A DNA stretch of 64,000 bases from Pseudomonas peradeniyensis (GTDB lineage: Bacteria; Pseudomonadota; Gammaproteobacteria; Pseudomonadales; Pseudomonadaceae), in NCBI RefSeq assembly GCF_014268935.2, contig NZ_JABWRJ020000002.1:798001-862000 (forward strand), read 5' to 3'. Within the stretch, counting starts at the first letter, position 1. The number at the start of each line of letters is the position of its first letter. The notes below the pieces were generated by a model that had not been told where the DNA came from, did not search any database, and was given only the letters and a program-made list of their open reading frames with translations. Of the stretch, positions 28,183-40,474 are shown one piece after another. A program made the translations under genes and the position numbers.

Positions 28183-29999
28183 CAGCGCGGCGTGTCCGGC
28201 AGGCGCTTGACCTGGCCGCCGGCGAACTCGGCCCATGGCAGCTGGCGCTCGACGCGCTGGCTGGCGTTCATGCTCAGGCTGCCCGACAGGCCTTCGACGC
28301 GGTTGTCCGGCAGTGCCTTGAGCTGGCCCAGGCGTGGCGCCAGGCTGTAGGCGTCGACGCCCATGGCATACAGGCGGCCGAGGCTGCCGGCGGCCTGTGG
28401 CCACTGCTGCACGACCTGCTGGCGCAGGCTGTTGCTGCTGTCCAGCAGCCACGGCGTTTCGCAGAAGCGGATACCGTTCATGTCGTTGTACTGGTTCACG
28501 TCGCCGCTGGCGCTGTACAGGTTGGAGGTGGCGTAGACCGGCACGTCGCCGGCGTACTGGAAGTTCAGCGTCGGCTTGATCTGCTGGGCCTGTTGCGGCG
28601 TCGAGGCGAGGAAGATGAAGTCGATGTCCTGGCGGCGCGAAGGCTGGGCGGCGATGTTGCCGCCGACGGTGCTCTGCAGGCTCTTGGCGCGGCCTTCGCT
28701 CTGGCGCAGCTGGAACAGGTCGGCGATCTGCTGGGCGAGCGCGACCGGCTGGGCAATGCGTTGGGCGCTGATCAGGGTGCCGCCATTGCCTTCCCAATCC
28801 TGGCGGAAGGCAGCGAGCACGCGGTCGCCCCACTCGCCGCTCGGCACCAGGGCCACGGCGCGGACCATGCCGTCGGCGCGGGCGCGGCGGGCGACTTCGC
28901 GGGCTTCGTCCTCGGCGGCCAGGCCGAACTGGAACAGTTGCGGCGGGGCTTTCTGGCCGGCGTCGGCGTAGTTCAGGGCCAGGGTGGTGATGGGCAGTTG
29001 CGGGTAGGCGGCGAGTTTCTTGACCAGCGGTTTTTCCAGCGGGCCGACCACCAGTTGCACGCCGGCGGCCTGGGCCTGGCGGTAGAAGTCATCGAGGGAG
29101 GTGATGCGCGAGCTGTCGAACACTTGCACGGCCGGGGCCGGCTGGCCACCTTGCTGGGCCTGGAAGTGGGCGGCCATGAAACCGTCGCGCAGGGCGCGGG
29201 CGACACCGGCCAGCGGGCCCTCTTGAGGTAGCAGCAGGGCGATCTTGGTCAGCGGCTGGCTGGCCAATTCCTTGAGCTTGACCAGGGCGGTCGGCAGTTG
29301 CCTGGCCGCCGGGTGCTCGGGGTGTTGCTGGCGCCAGCTGTCGATGGCGGCTTGTTGCTGCTCCAGGGTGCCGGCGCGCTTCACGGCGAGGGCCAGGCTG
29401 GTCCAGCCGGCCAGGGTCTCGTTGGCGGCGGGCTGCTGCAGCTGTTCGGCGGGCAGCGAGGCGACCAGGGCCCAGGTCGCGTCGTTGTTGGCGGCGGCGG
29501 CCTGCTCGCTGAGCAGCGGCGCCAGTAGCACGCGCTGCTGGGCGGCGGCCAGGGCCTGGCCGTCGGCTTCGAGGGCGGCGGCATGGACGCTGTAGGTACG
29601 TGCCTGCTGCTCGGCCGGCAGTTCGCCGACGCGCTGCAGGCTCGGGTGGCCGAGGGCGGTCAGGGCGGCCTTGGGCTGGTTGCGGCTCATGGCCAGTTCC
29701 GCGGCCAGGGTCGAGGCGAACACCTGCTGGGCGGGCTTGAGCGGTTCCAGCTGGACCTGCTCGAGGATCCGGGCCGCGCGCGGGAAGTCCTTCTGCTTGT
29801 ATGCCAGGTCCGCGGCGCTCAGGCGCAGCAGGGCCGCGTCCTCGGCGGACTTGCTGGAGGCCGCCTTCTCGAGCAGTTGCTCGATGCTGGCGTCCGGGGT
29901 GCGCGGCAGTTCGCCCAGGCTGGATGAGGGCGAGCTGGCGCAGGCTGCCAGCAGGGCAGCGAGGCAGAGGGCTGTGAGCAGCCGCAGACAAGCGATCAT
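28182..29999 (-). CDS. lpoA: Penicillin-binding protein activator LpoA (LppC family)
   Basis: This 605-residue outer-membrane lipoprotein has signal and lipobox LAAC (Cys20). The N-terminal ~230 residues are Ala/Leu/Gln-rich TPR-like helices. The C-terminal domain has a periplasmic-binding-protein-like fold (from about residue 250, KIALLLPQEGPLAGVARALR). LpoA spans the periplasm to activate the transpeptidase of PBP1a, shown in E. coli and P. aeruginosa. It heads the operon lpoA-yraN-diaA-dolP and is divergent from rsmI. Confidence 0.94.
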   Translation of the reverse strand: MIACLRLLTALCLAALLAACASSPSSSLGELPRTPDASIEQLLEKAASSKSAEDAALLRLSAADLAYKQKDFPRAARILEQVQLEPLKPAQQVFASTLAAELAMSRNQPKAALTALGHPSLQRVGELPAEQQARTYSVHAAALEADGQALAAAQQRVLLAPLLSEQAAAANNDATWALVASLPAEQLQQPAANETLAGWTSLALAVKRAGTLEQQQAAIDSWRQQHPEHPAARQLPTALVKLKELASQPLTKIALLLPQEGPLAGVARALRDGFMAAHFQAQQGGQPAPAVQVFDSSRITSLDDFYRQAQAAGVQLVVGPLEKPLVKKLAAYPQLPITTLALNYADAGQKAPPQLFQFGLAAEDEAREVARRARADGMVRAVALVPSGEWGDRVLAAFRQDWEGNGGTLISAQRIAQPVALAQQIADLFQLRQSEGRAKSLQSTVGGNIAAQPSRRQDIDFIFLASTPQQAQQIKPTLNFQYAGDVPVYATSNLYSASGDVNQYNDMNGIRFCETPWLLDSSNSLRQQVVQQWPQAAGSLGRLYAMGVDAYSLAPRLGQLKALPDNRVEGLSGSLSMNASQRVERQLPWAEFAGGQVKRLPDTPR

Positions 30000-30187
30000 G
30001 TAAAGGTCCTGTTACTCGATCAAGTTGGCCGGCAATTGTACCCAAGCGGGGGGCGGGGCGCGATCTCGTCGACACTGATCCTTCACTATAGGTGGCCGCC
30101 GGCTGCGCCGGGGGTGAAGTTCTTTGCGCCCTGTTACCGGCGCTCGGGCTACAATGCGACCTTTGATCCGGAAAGCAGGTGTGCGCA

Positions 30188-31063
30188 GTGACTGATGTTG
30201 CAGGGGTTTCGAAATCCACGTTGGGCAAGCTGTACGTCGTCGCCACGCCCATCGGCAACCTCGACGACATGAGCGCCCGGGCGCTCAAGGTGCTGGCCGA
30301 CGTGAGCCTGATCGCCGCCGAGGACACCCGTCACTCGGTGCGCCTGCTGCAGCATTTCGGCATCGACACCCCGCTGGCGGCCTGCCATGAGCACAACGAG
30401 CGCGACGAAGGCGGGCGCTTCATCACTCGCCTGCTGGCCGGCGACGATGTGGCGCTGGTGTCCGATGCCGGCACGCCGCTGATTTCCGACCCGGGCTATC
30501 ACCTGGTGCGCCAGGCGCGGGCCGCCGGGGTGCAGGTGGTGCCGGTGCCCGGCGCCTGTGCGTTGATCGCTGCGCTGTCGGCGGCGGGGCTGCCGTCGGA
30601 CCGCTTCATCTTCGAGGGCTTCCTGCCGGCCAAGGCCGCCGGGCGCCGGGCGCGCCTGGAGCAGGTCAGGGAAGAGCCGCGCACGCTGATCTTCTATGAG
30701 GCGCCGCATCGCATCCTCGAGTGCCTGCAAGACATGGAGGCGGTGTTCGGCGGCGAGCGTCCGGCGCTATTGGCCCGCGAGATCACCAAGACCTTCGAGA
30801 CCCTGAAGGGGTTGCCCCTGGCCGAGCTGCGCGCGTTCGTGCAGGGCGACAGCAACCAGCAGCGTGGCGAGTGCGTGGTGCTGGTAGCTGGTTGGAGCGC
30901 GCCGGAGGGCGAGCAGGCGATCAGCGCCGAGGCCCAGCGCGTGCTGGACTTGCTGCTGGCCGAGCTGCCGTTGAAGAAGGCCGCGGCATTGGCGGCCGAG
31001 ATTACCGGGGTACGCAAGAACCTGCTCTACCAGTTGGCGCTGGAAAAACAGAAAACCCATTAA
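30188..31063 (+). CDS. rsmI: 16S rRNA (cytidine1402-2'-O)-methyltransferase RsmI
   Basis: This is a 291-residue SAM-dependent methyltransferase that 2'-O-methylates C1402 in the decoding centre. The tetrapyrrole-methylase fold shows [18 protein letters not shown] at the N-terminus, [10 protein letters not shown], and [14 protein letters not shown]. The start is ambiguous: GTG 30188 ([10 protein letters not shown]) has AGG eight bases upstream and is used here; GTG 30179 would add three residues. It is divergent from lpoA, with 188 bases between, and followed by rnpB. Its dcw partner RsmH modifies the same nucleotide (N4) and is encoded about 1.2 kb downstream. Confidence 0.94.
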   Translation: MTDVAGVSKSTLGKLYVVATPIGNLDDMSARALKVLADVSLIAAEDTRHSVRLLQHFGIDTPLAACHEHNERDEGGRFITRLLAGDDVALVSDAGTPLISDPGYHLVRQARAAGVQVVPVPGACALIAALSAAGLPSDRFIFEGFLPAKAAGRRARLEQVREEPRTLIFYEAPHRILECLQDMEAVFGGERPALLAREITKTFETLKGLPLAELRAFVQGDSNQQRGECVVLVAGWSAPEGEQAISAEAQRVLDLLLAELPLKKAAALAAEITGVRKNLLYQLALEKQKTH

Positions 31064-31093
31064 TGGCGTAATGACATTGTTTGTCACATCGCT

Positions 31094-31122
31094 TGTTCTT
31101 GGGCGCGCCTACCGGTAACCTT
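31094..31122 (+). promoter_or_regulatory. sigma70 promoter of rnpB
   Basis: TTGTTC (31094-31099) and TAACCT (31117-31122), with a 17-base spacer, lie 9 bases upstream of the mature RNase P RNA 5' end, the correct distance for a start site at 31130-31132. Confidence 0.65.
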
Positions 31123-31131
31123 GTCGGCGGA

Positions 31132-31490
31132 GAGTCGATCGGACAGTCGCTGCCGTCTTTTGTTCCGCAAGAGGCGGGGGAGGAAAGTCCGGGCTCCATA
31201 GGGCAGAGTGCCAGGTAACGCCTGGGAGGCGCGAGCCTACGGAAAGTGCCACAGAAAACAACCGCCTAAGCACTTCGGTGCCGGTAAGGGTGAAAAGGTG
31301 CGGTAAGAGCGCACCGCACGGCTGGCAACAGTCCGTGGCTAGGTAAACCCCACTCGGAGCAAGACCAAATAGGGTTCCATACGGCGTGGCCCGCGTCGGA
31401 ACCGGGTAGGTTGCTAGAGGCGTCCAGTGATGGCCGTCGTAGAGGAATGACTGTCCTCGACAAAACCCGGCTTACAGATCGACTCTCCAC
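31132..31490 (+). ncRNA. rnpB: RNase P RNA (M1 RNA, bacterial type A)
   Basis: This is the catalytic RNA of RNase P. The 5' end AGAGTCGATCGGACAGTCGC pairs with the 3' end AGATCGACTCTCC near 31476 (helix P1/P2). The conserved core segments GAGGAAAGTCCGGGCTCC (near 31179) and GCAAGACCAAATAGG (from about 31359) are present, as is the J/P4 element near GAGGAATGACTGTCC. The length of about 360 nt is normal for gammaproteobacteria. It lies between rsmI and mraZ. No strong terminator follows; a weak CACTC/GAGTG dyad with a later T run is at about 31575-31605. Confidence 0.96.
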
Positions 31491-31694
31491 CTCTTCCCTC
31501 CCTGCTTGAATCGATAGCAGAAGCGTCCTGGTAATACCGAAAAATTCTTACTCTTAATAAATCACTTTAACTTCGCACTCTATCCGCTTGAGTGTGTTTG
31601 ATTTTTCCCGTCAGTTTTCTTCTCCGGCAATCCTTCCACCTTCCTTTGTTGAGCTAAATCGCCGTCCTGTAAGGGATTTCCTTATGAACGTGCC
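31491..31694. other. AT-rich intergenic leader between rnpB and the dcw promoter
   Basis: About 200 bases without a gene. They are clearly AT-richer than the surroundings, with runs such as AATAAATCACTTTAACTTCG. Apart from a weak hairpin that may end rnpB transcripts, I see no defined element. Confidence 0.5.
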
Positions 31695-31760
31695 TTGACG
31701 GTGTGGCGGGCGGATTCCTATAGTGTGCGCAAGTGGCAGAAAGTGGGATGAAGTGGGTTT
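31695..31760 (+). promoter_or_regulatory. dcw promoter with MraZ operator (three 10-bp direct repeats)
   Basis: TTGACG (31695-31700) and TATAGT (31719-31724), 18 bases apart, form a sigma70-type promoter. Immediately downstream lie three tandem 10-base repeats: AAGTGGCAGA (31731), AAGTGGGATG (31741) and AAGTGGGTTT (31751). MraZ is known to bind TGGGN repeats spaced by five bases in front of its own gene. The array here has exactly that period and covers about +1 to +30, as expected for autorepression. Confidence 0.85.
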
Positions 31761-31799
31761 TCTGACACAAAAAAGCTAACATTGTGGGGAATCGCAGCC

Positions 31800-32255
31800 G
31801 TGTTCCGCGGAGCCAACGCCGTCAGCCTCGATGCCAAGGGCCGTCTCGCCATGCCGAGCCGGTACCGTGACGAGCTCGATTCGCGTTGCAATGGTCAACT
31901 GATCGTGACCATCGACGCCGTTGACCCCTGCTTGTGTGTTTATCCCCTCGATGAGTGGGAACAGATAGAAGCCAAGTTGCGCGCCTTGCCGTCGTTGCGT
32001 GAGGAAAACCGTCGCCTGCAGCGTTTGCTGATCGGTAACGCGGTTGACCTGGAGCTCGACGGCAGTGGGCGTTTCCTGGTGCCGCCGCGCCTGCGTGAGT
32101 ACGCCAAGCTGGACAAGAAGGCGATGCTGGTGGGGCAGCTGAACAAATTCCAGCTGTGGGATGAGGACGCCTGGAACGCGGTTTCGGCAGCCGACCTTGC
32201 AGCTATTCAACAACCGGGCGCCATGCCCGATGATTTGCGTGACCTGATCCTGTGA
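31800..32255 (+). CDS. mraZ: Transcriptional regulator MraZ
   Basis: This is a 151-residue AbrB-like DNA-binding protein, a ring-forming repressor of the dcw cluster and its first gene. It has two SpoVT/AbrB half-domains, each with a DxKGRL/D-type signature ([40 protein letters not shown]). The start is GTG 31800, which gives the conserved [15 protein letters not shown], with GGGGA nine bases upstream. A TTG at 31782 would add six non-conserved residues. Its stop codon overlaps the rsmH GTG. Confidence 0.95.
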   Translation: MFRGANAVSLDAKGRLAMPSRYRDELDSRCNGQLIVTIDAVDPCLCVYPLDEWEQIEAKLRALPSLREENRRLQRLLIGNAVDLELDGSGRFLVPPRLREYAKLDKKAMLVGQLNKFQLWDEDAWNAVSAADLAAIQQPGAMPDDLRDLIL

Positions 32256-33195
32256 CCATAGATAGCGGCTTCAACCACATCACCGTCCTCCTCGACGAAG
32301 CCGTCGAGGCCTTGGCCCTGCGCGCCGACGGTTGCTATCTGGACGGCACCTTCGGGCGCGGCGGCCACAGCCGCCTGATCCTCAGCAAGCTCGGGCCGCA
32401 AGGGCGGCTGCTGGGGTTCGACAAGGATCCACAGGCGATTGCCACCGGGCAAGCGCTGGCGGCCGAAGACGGCCGCTTTGTCATTGTGCAGCGCAGCTTT
32501 GCCGAGCTGGGCGCCGAGGTGGCCGAGCGCGGCCTGGCAGGCAAGGTCAGCGGCATCCTGCTTGACCTGGGCGTGTCTTCGCCGCAGCTCGATGACCCCG
32601 AGCGTGGCTTCAGTTTCCTCAACGACGGCCCATTGGACATGCGCATGAACCCGGACCAGGGCATCAGCGCCGCCGAGTTCATCGCCACTGCGCCGGTCGA
32701 GGAAATCGCCCGTGTGTTCAAGGAGTATGGCGAGGAGCGTTTCGCCGGGCGCATGGCGCGTGCCGTGGTCGAGCGTCGCGAGAAGCAGCCGTTCACCCGT
32801 ACCGCCGACCTGGCCGAAGTGCTCAAGGTCGCCAACCCGGCCTGGGAAAAGGGCAAGAACCCGGCAACCCGCGCCTTCCAGGGCTTGCGCATTCACGTCA
32901 ACAACGAACTGGGTGACCTCGAGACGGGCCTTGAAGCCGCGCTCGATGCCCTCGAAGTGGGCGGCCGCCTGGCGGTGATCAGCTTCCACTCGCTGGAAGA
33001 CCGTATCGTCAAACTGTTCATGCGCAAGCTGGTCAAGGGCGAGGCAGACAACCTGCCGCGCAACCTGCCGGTGCAGCACAAGACCTTCGAGCCGAAGATC
33101 AAGCTCATCGGCAAGGCGCAGTTCGCCTCCGAAGCCGAGCTCAAGGCCAACCCGCGATCGCGCAGCGCCGTGATGCGGGTGGCGGAGAAGTTGCG

Positions 33196-33199
<4 letters not shown>
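32252..33199 (+). CDS. rsmH: 16S rRNA (cytosine1402-N4)-methyltransferase RsmH (MraW)
   Basis: This 315-residue SAM methyltransferase forms, with RsmI, m4Cm1402 in the ribosomal P site. The SAM site is [11 protein letters not shown] (near residue 30). Other hallmarks are [20 protein letters not shown] and [14 protein letters not shown]. The GTG start at 32252 overlaps the mraZ stop codon (GTGA), and its own stop overlaps ftsL, so translation is coupled. Confidence 0.97.
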
Positions 33200-35215
<2,016 letters not shown>

Positions 35216-35216
<1 letters not shown>

Positions 35217-36679
35217 TGACGATGCCATTGAGCAAACTGTTCGCCCATGCCAGCCGCGATCCGTTGATCCGCGAGCTGACCCTGGACAGCCGCGCCGTGC
35301 GTCCAGGCGACCTGTTCCTGGCCGTGCCGGGGGCCAAGGTCGATGGTCGCGCGCACATCGCCGATGCCCTGGCCCGTGGCGCCGCCGCGGTGGCCTATGA
35401 AGAGCAGGGCGCCAGCGTGCTGCCGCTCACCGATGCGCCGCTGATTCCGGTCAAGGGTTTGATTGGCCAGTTGTCGCAGATCGCCGGGCGCTTCTATGGC
35501 GAGCCGAGCCGTCAGCTCGACCTGATCGGCGTGACCGGTACCAACGGCAAGACCAGCGTGACCCAGCTGCTGGGCCAGGCGCTCGACGCCTTGGGCAAGC
35601 GCTGTGGCCTGATCGGCACCCTCGGCACCGGCTTCTACGGTGAGCTGCAGAGTGGCCGCCTGACCACGCCCGACCCGATCGCCGTGCAGTCGACCCTCGC
35701 CGACCTGAAGAGTGCGGGTGCCAAGGCCGTGGCCATGGAGGTGTCGTCCCATGCGCTCGAGCAAGGCCGGGTGGCCGCGCTCGATTTCGATATCGCAGTG
35801 ATGACCAATCTGTCCCGCGACCACCTGGACTACCATGGCAGCATGGAGGCCTACGAGGCCGCCAAGGCCAAGTTGTTCGCCTGGCCAAGCCTGCGCGCCC
35901 GGGTGGTCAACCTGGATGATGAGTTTGGGCGTCGCCTGGCAGACGCTCCAGCCACATCGCGCCTGATCAGCTACAGCCTGCAGGATTCGGCGGCGACGCT
36001 GTTCTGCAAAGAGGCTGTCTTCAACGATGATGGCGTGCGCGCCGTGATCGTCACCCCGCAGGGCGAGCATGTGCTGCGCAGCCGCCTGCTGGGGCGTTTC
36101 AACCTGAGCAACATGCTGGCGGCGGTAGCCACGCTGATGGCGCTGGATTACCCGCTGGACGAAATTCTCAAGGTCACCCCGCAACTGCATGGGCCGGTCG
36201 GCCGCATGCAGCGCCTGGGCGGCGGTGACAAACCGTTGGTGGTGGTCGATTACGCCCACACCCCGGATGCCCTGGAAAAAGTACTCGAAGCCCTGCGCCC
36301 GCACGCTCACGGCAAGCTGCTGTGCCTGTTCGGCTGTGGTGGCGATCGTGACGCCGGCAAGCGCCCGCTGATGGCCGAAGTGGCCGAACGCCTGGCCGAT
36401 CGTGTGCTGGTAACCGACGACAACCCGCGTAGCGAAGATCCCCTGCGGATCTTCGACGATATTCGCCCCGGATTCGCTCAGCCTGCTGCCGTAGCGTTCG
36501 TCGCTGGCCGTGGCGCGGCCATTGCCCAACTGATCGCCAGTGCCAGTGTCGACGACGTGATCGTCCTGGCTGGCAAGGGGCACGAGGATTACCAGGAGAT
36601 CAATGGCCAGCGCCATGACTTCTCCGACCTGGTCGAAGCCGACAAGGCACTTGCAGCCTGGGAGGCGCCACATGCTTAA
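35216..36679 (+). CDS. murE: UDP-MurNAc-L-Ala-D-Glu:meso-DAP ligase MurE
   Basis: This cytoplasmic ATP-dependent ligase, 487 residues, adds meso-diaminopimelate to the peptidoglycan precursor. It has the ATP loop VTGTNGKTSV (near residue 105) and the DNPR motif (TDDNPRSED), which selects meso-DAP over lysine. ATG 35216 overlaps the ftsI stop codon and gives MTMPLSKLFAHASRDP; the frame is open upstream within ftsI but not as a gene. murF begins within the last eight bases. Confidence 0.97.
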
Positions 36680-38039
36680 GCCGATGATCCTCAGCCAACT
36701 GACCGGCGCCCTGAGTGCGCGCCTAGCAGGTGCCGACGCCAGCTTCACCGGCGTGAGCATCGACAGCCGCACCGTCGCTGCCGGCCAACTGTTCGTCGCC
36801 CTGACCGGCCCGCGCTTCGATGGTCACGACTACCTGGCCGACGTCAAGGCCAAGGGCGCGGTCGCCGCGCTGGTCGAGCGCGAAGTCGCCGGTGTCGACC
36901 TGCCGCAGCTGCTGGTCGCCGACTGTCGCGTCGCCCTCGGTCAGCTCGGCGCGTTGAACCGTGCCGCCTTCGACAAGCCGGTGGTGGCCATCACCGGTTC
37001 CAGTGGCAAGACCACGGTCAAGGAAATGCTCGCCGCGATCCTGCGTACCCGCGGGCCGGTGCATGCCACCCGGGGCAACCTGAACAACGACCTCGGCGCA
37101 CCGCTGACCTTGCTGGAGATCGCTCCGGAGCACAGCGCCGCGGTGATCGAGCTGGGCGCCTCGCGCATTGGCGAGATCCGCTACACCGTCGGCCTGACCC
37201 GGCCGCAGGTGGTGATCATCAACAACGCCGGTACCGCCCACGTCGGCGAGTTCGGTGGTCCGGAGAAGATCGTCGAAGCCAAGGGCGAGATCCTCGAAGG
37301 CCTGGGCGAGGGCGGCACGGCCATCCTCAACCTGGCCGACAAGGCGTTCGAGATCTGGCGCAAGCGGGCGGGCGCTCACCGCATCTTCAGTTTCGCCCTG
37401 GACAACCCGCAAGCGGACTTCCACGCCAGCGACATCGGGCGCGACGCCCGTGGCTGCCCGTCGTTCACCCTGCACGGTCCGAGCGGCAGCGTCCCGGTGC
37501 AGTTGAACCTGCTCGGCACCCACAACGTCAGCAACGCCCTGGCCGCCGCCGCCGCCGCCCATGCCGTTGGTCTGAGCCTGAGCGGCATCGCTGCGGGCCT
37601 TGCCGCCGTGCAACCGGTCAAGGGCCGCACCGTGGCGCAGATTGCGCCCTGCGGCGTGCGGGTCATCGACGACAGCTACAACGCAAATCCCACCTCGATG
37701 TGCGCCGCCATTGATATACTCGCCGGCTTTTCCGGACGCACCGTCCTGGTGCTCGGGGATATCGGCGAACTGGGACAATGGGCCGAGGAAGGCCACCGCC
37801 AGGTGGGCGACTACGCCCGCGGCAAGGTCGACGCGTTGTACGCGGTGGGCACCAACATGGCCCATGCAGTCAAGGCGTTCGGCGCCAATGGCCGCCATTT
37901 CGCTACTCAAGCTGAGCTGATCGCTGCCGTTGGCGCCGAGAATACCAGCGATACCACTATCTTGATCAAGGGCTCGCGCAGCGCTGCGATGGAAAACGTC
38001 GTGGCCGCACTGTGTGGTGCCAGCGGGGAGAAACATTAA
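36672..38039 (+). CDS. murF: UDP-MurNAc-tripeptide:D-Ala-D-Ala ligase MurF
   Basis: This 455-residue ligase adds D-Ala-D-Ala to complete the UDP-MurNAc-pentapeptide. The ATP loop is [12 protein letters not shown] (near residue 107), and the Mur-ligase C-terminal domain begins after [16 protein letters not shown] 36672 ([18 protein letters not shown]) lies inside the murE end; an in-frame ATG at 36603 is deep in murE and rejected. Its TAA shares one base with the mraY ATG. Confidence 0.96.
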   Translation: MLKPMILSQLTGALSARLAGADASFTGVSIDSRTVAAGQLFVALTGPRFDGHDYLADVKAKGAVAALVEREVAGVDLPQLLVADCRVALGQLGALNRAAFDKPVVAITGSSGKTTVKEMLAAILRTRGPVHATRGNLNNDLGAPLTLLEIAPEHSAAVIELGASRIGEIRYTVGLTRPQVVIINNAGTAHVGEFGGPEKIVEAKGEILEGLGEGGTAILNLADKAFEIWRKRAGAHRIFSFALDNPQADFHASDIGRDARGCPSFTLHGPSGSVPVQLNLLGTHNVSNALAAAAAAHAVGLSLSGIAAGLAAVQPVKGRTVAQIAPCGVRVIDDSYNANPTSMCAAIDILAGFSGRTVLVLGDIGELGQWAEEGHRQVGDYARGKVDALYAVGTNMAHAVKAFGANGRHFATQAELIAAVGAENTSDTTILIKGSRSAAMENVVAALCGASGEKH

Positions 38040-39121
38040 TGCTGCTGCTGTTGGCTGAGTATCTGCAACAGTTCCACAAGGGCTTCGCGGTCTTCCAATA
38101 CCTGACCCTGCGCGGGATCCTGGGTGTGCTGACCGCGTTGTCCCTGGCCCTGTGGTTGGGCCCGTGGATGATCCGTACCCTGCAGATCCGCCAGATCGGT
38201 CAGGCCGTGCGTAACGACGGCCCGCAATCGCACCTGTCCAAATCCGGCACCCCGACCATGGGCGGCGCGCTGATCCTGTCGGCCATCGCCATCAGCACCC
38301 TGCTGTGGGCCGACCTGACCAACCGCTACGTATGGGTGGTGCTGATCGTCACCCTGGCGTTCGGCGCCATCGGCTGGGTCGACGACTACCGCAAGGTGAT
38401 CGAGAAGAACTCCCGTGGCCTGCCGAGCCGCTGGAAGTATTTCTGGCAGTCGGTGTTCGGCCTGGCCGCGGCGATCTTCCTGTACAAGACCGCGCCGACC
38501 AGCGTCGAGACCACGCTGATCATCCCGATGCTCAAGGACCTGGCAATTCCGTTGGGTGCCGGGTTCATCGTGCTGACCTATTTCGTCATCGTCGGTTCGA
38601 GCAACGCGGTCAACCTGACTGACGGCCTCGATGGCCTGGCGATCATGCCGACGGTGATGGTCGGCGGTGCCCTGGGCATCTTCTGCTACCTGTCGGGTAA
38701 CGTGAAGTTCGCCGAATACCTGCTGATCCCGTACGTGCCGGGCGCGGGCGAGCTGATCGTGTTCTGCGGCGCGCTGATCGGCGCCGGCCTGGGCTTCCTG
38801 TGGTTCAACACCTATCCGGCCCAGGTGTTCATGGGCGACGTCGGCGCCCTGGCGCTGGGCGCGGCCCTGGGCACCATCGCGGTGATCGTCCGCCAGGAGA
38901 TCGTCCTGTTCATCATGGGCGGCGTGTTCGTGATGGAAACCCTGTCGGTGGTCATCCAGGTGGCGTCGTTCAAGCTCACCGGCAAGCGCGTGTTCCGCAT
39001 GGCGCCTATCCACCACCACTTTGAACTCAAGGGTTGGCCCGAGCCACGGGTGATCGTCCGCTTCTGGATCATCACCGTGATTCTGGTGCTGATTGGCCTT
39101 GCCACCCTGAAACTGAGGTAA
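38039..39121 (+). CDS. mraY: Phospho-MurNAc-pentapeptide-transferase MraY
   Basis: This is the integral membrane enzyme that makes lipid I from UDP-MurNAc-pentapeptide and undecaprenyl phosphate. It is 360 residues with about ten transmembrane helices. The aspartate-rich catalytic regions WVDDYRKV and [10 protein letters not shown] and the HHHFELKGW loop are present. ATG 38039 ([16 protein letters not shown]) is the family start. Confidence 0.97.
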   Translation: MLLLLAEYLQQFHKGFAVFQYLTLRGILGVLTALSLALWLGPWMIRTLQIRQIGQAVRNDGPQSHLSKSGTPTMGGALILSAIAISTLLWADLTNRYVWVVLIVTLAFGAIGWVDDYRKVIEKNSRGLPSRWKYFWQSVFGLAAAIFLYKTAPTSVETTLIIPMLKDLAIPLGAGFIVLTYFVIVGSSNAVNLTDGLDGLAIMPTVMVGGALGIFCYLSGNVKFAEYLLIPYVPGAGELIVFCGALIGAGLGFLWFNTYPAQVFMGDVGALALGAALGTIAVIVRQEIVLFIMGGVFVMETLSVVIQVASFKLTGKRVFRMAPIHHHFELKGWPEPRVIVRFWIITVILVLIGLATLKLR

Positions 39122-39127
39122 ACGAGC

Positions 39128-40474
39128 GTGTCACTGATCGCTTCCGACCAATTCCGCATCGTTGTCGGCCTCGGCAAGAGCGGCATGTCCCTGGTTCGCT
39201 TCCTGGCGAACCGGGGCATTGCCTTTGCGGTCGCCGACACCCGTGAGCAACCGCCGGAACTGGACACCCTGCGCCGAGATTACCCGCAGGTGGAAGTGCG
39301 CTGTGGCGAGCTGGACGTGGACTTCCTGTGCCGGGCCAACGAGCTCTACGTGAGCCCCGGCCTGGCCCTGGCCACGCCTGCCCTGCAGCAGGCCGCCGCG
39401 CGCGGCGTGAAGCTGTCCGGCGACATCGAACTGTTCGCCCGCCACGCCAAGGCACCGATCGTCGCCATCAGCGGCTCCAACGCCAAGAGCACCGTCACCA
39501 CCCTGGTCGGCGAGATGGCCGCCAAGGCAGGCAAACGTGTGGCGGTCGGCGGCAACCTCGGCACCCCGGCCCTCGACCTGCTGGCCGACGACGTCGAGCT
39601 GTACGTGCTGGAGCTGTCGAGCTTCCAGCTGGAGACCACCGACCAGCTCAACGCCGAAGTGGCCACCGTGCTGAACATCAGTGAAGACCACATGGACCGC
39701 TACAGCGGCCTGCCGGCCTATCACCTGGCCAAGCACCGGATCTTCCGCGGCGCCCGCCAGGTGGTGGTGAACCGCCAGGATGCCCTGAGCCGTCCGTTGC
39801 CGGTCGAAGGCCGGCCGAGCTGGAGCTTCGGTCTCAATGCGCCGGATTTCAAAGCCTTTGGCCTGCGCGAGGTCGAGGGCGAGAAGTACCTGGCGTTCGA
39901 ATTCCAGACCCTCATGCCGGTGCGTGAGCTGAAGATCCGTGGTGCCCACAACCACAGCAACGCCCTGGCCGCGCTGGCCCTCGGCCATGCCGCCGGCCTG
40001 CCCTTCGAGCCGATGCTCGAGGCGCTGCGTGAATTCAAGGGCCTGGCCCATCGCTGCCAGTGGGTGCGCGAGCGCAACGGGGTGAACTGGTACGACGACT
40101 CCAAGGCCACCAACGTCGGTGCCGCCCTGGCCGCCATCGAAGGCCTGGGCGCCGATATCGAAGGCAAGCTGGTGCTGATCGCCGGTGGCGATGGCAAGGG
40201 CGCCGATTTCGCCGCCCTGCGCGAGCCGATGGCTCAACACTGCCGTGCCGTGGTGCTGCTCGGCCGTGACGCCGAGCGTCTGGCCGAAACCCTGGGCGAT
40301 GCCGTGGCGCAAGTCCGGGTCAAGACCCTCGACGAAGCCGTGCAGCGTTGCGCCGAGCTGGCCCAGCCGGGTGACGCGGTGCTGCTGTCGCCTGCCTGCG
40401 CCAGCCTCGACATGTTCAAGAACTTCGAAGAACGCGGACGCCTGTTCGCCCAGGCGGCGGAGGGGCTGGCATGA
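39128..40474 (+). CDS. murD: UDP-MurNAc-L-Ala:D-Glu ligase MurD
   Basis: This is a 448-residue Mur ligase that adds D-glutamate. The ATP loop reads SGSNAKSTVT (near residue 116), with Ala where MurE and MurC have Gly; this is commonly seen in Pseudomonas MurD. LNISEDHMDRY and NWYDDSKATN mark the central and C-terminal domains. The start is GTG 39128, six bases after mraY. The 3' end overlaps ftsW by four bases. Confidence 0.96.
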   Translation: MSLIASDQFRIVVGLGKSGMSLVRFLANRGIAFAVADTREQPPELDTLRRDYPQVEVRCGELDVDFLCRANELYVSPGLALATPALQQAAARGVKLSGDIELFARHAKAPIVAISGSNAKSTVTTLVGEMAAKAGKRVAVGGNLGTPALDLLADDVELYVLELSSFQLETTDQLNAEVATVLNISEDHMDRYSGLPAYHLAKHRIFRGARQVVVNRQDALSRPLPVEGRPSWSFGLNAPDFKAFGLREVEGEKYLAFEFQTLMPVRELKIRGAHNHSNALAALALGHAAGLPFEPMLEALREFKGLAHRCQWVRERNGVNWYDDSKATNVGAALAAIEGLGADIEGKLVLIAGGDGKGADFAALREPMAQHCRAVVLLGRDAERLAETLGDAVAQVRVKTLDEAVQRCAELAQPGDAVLLSPACASLDMFKNFEERGRLFAQAAEGLA

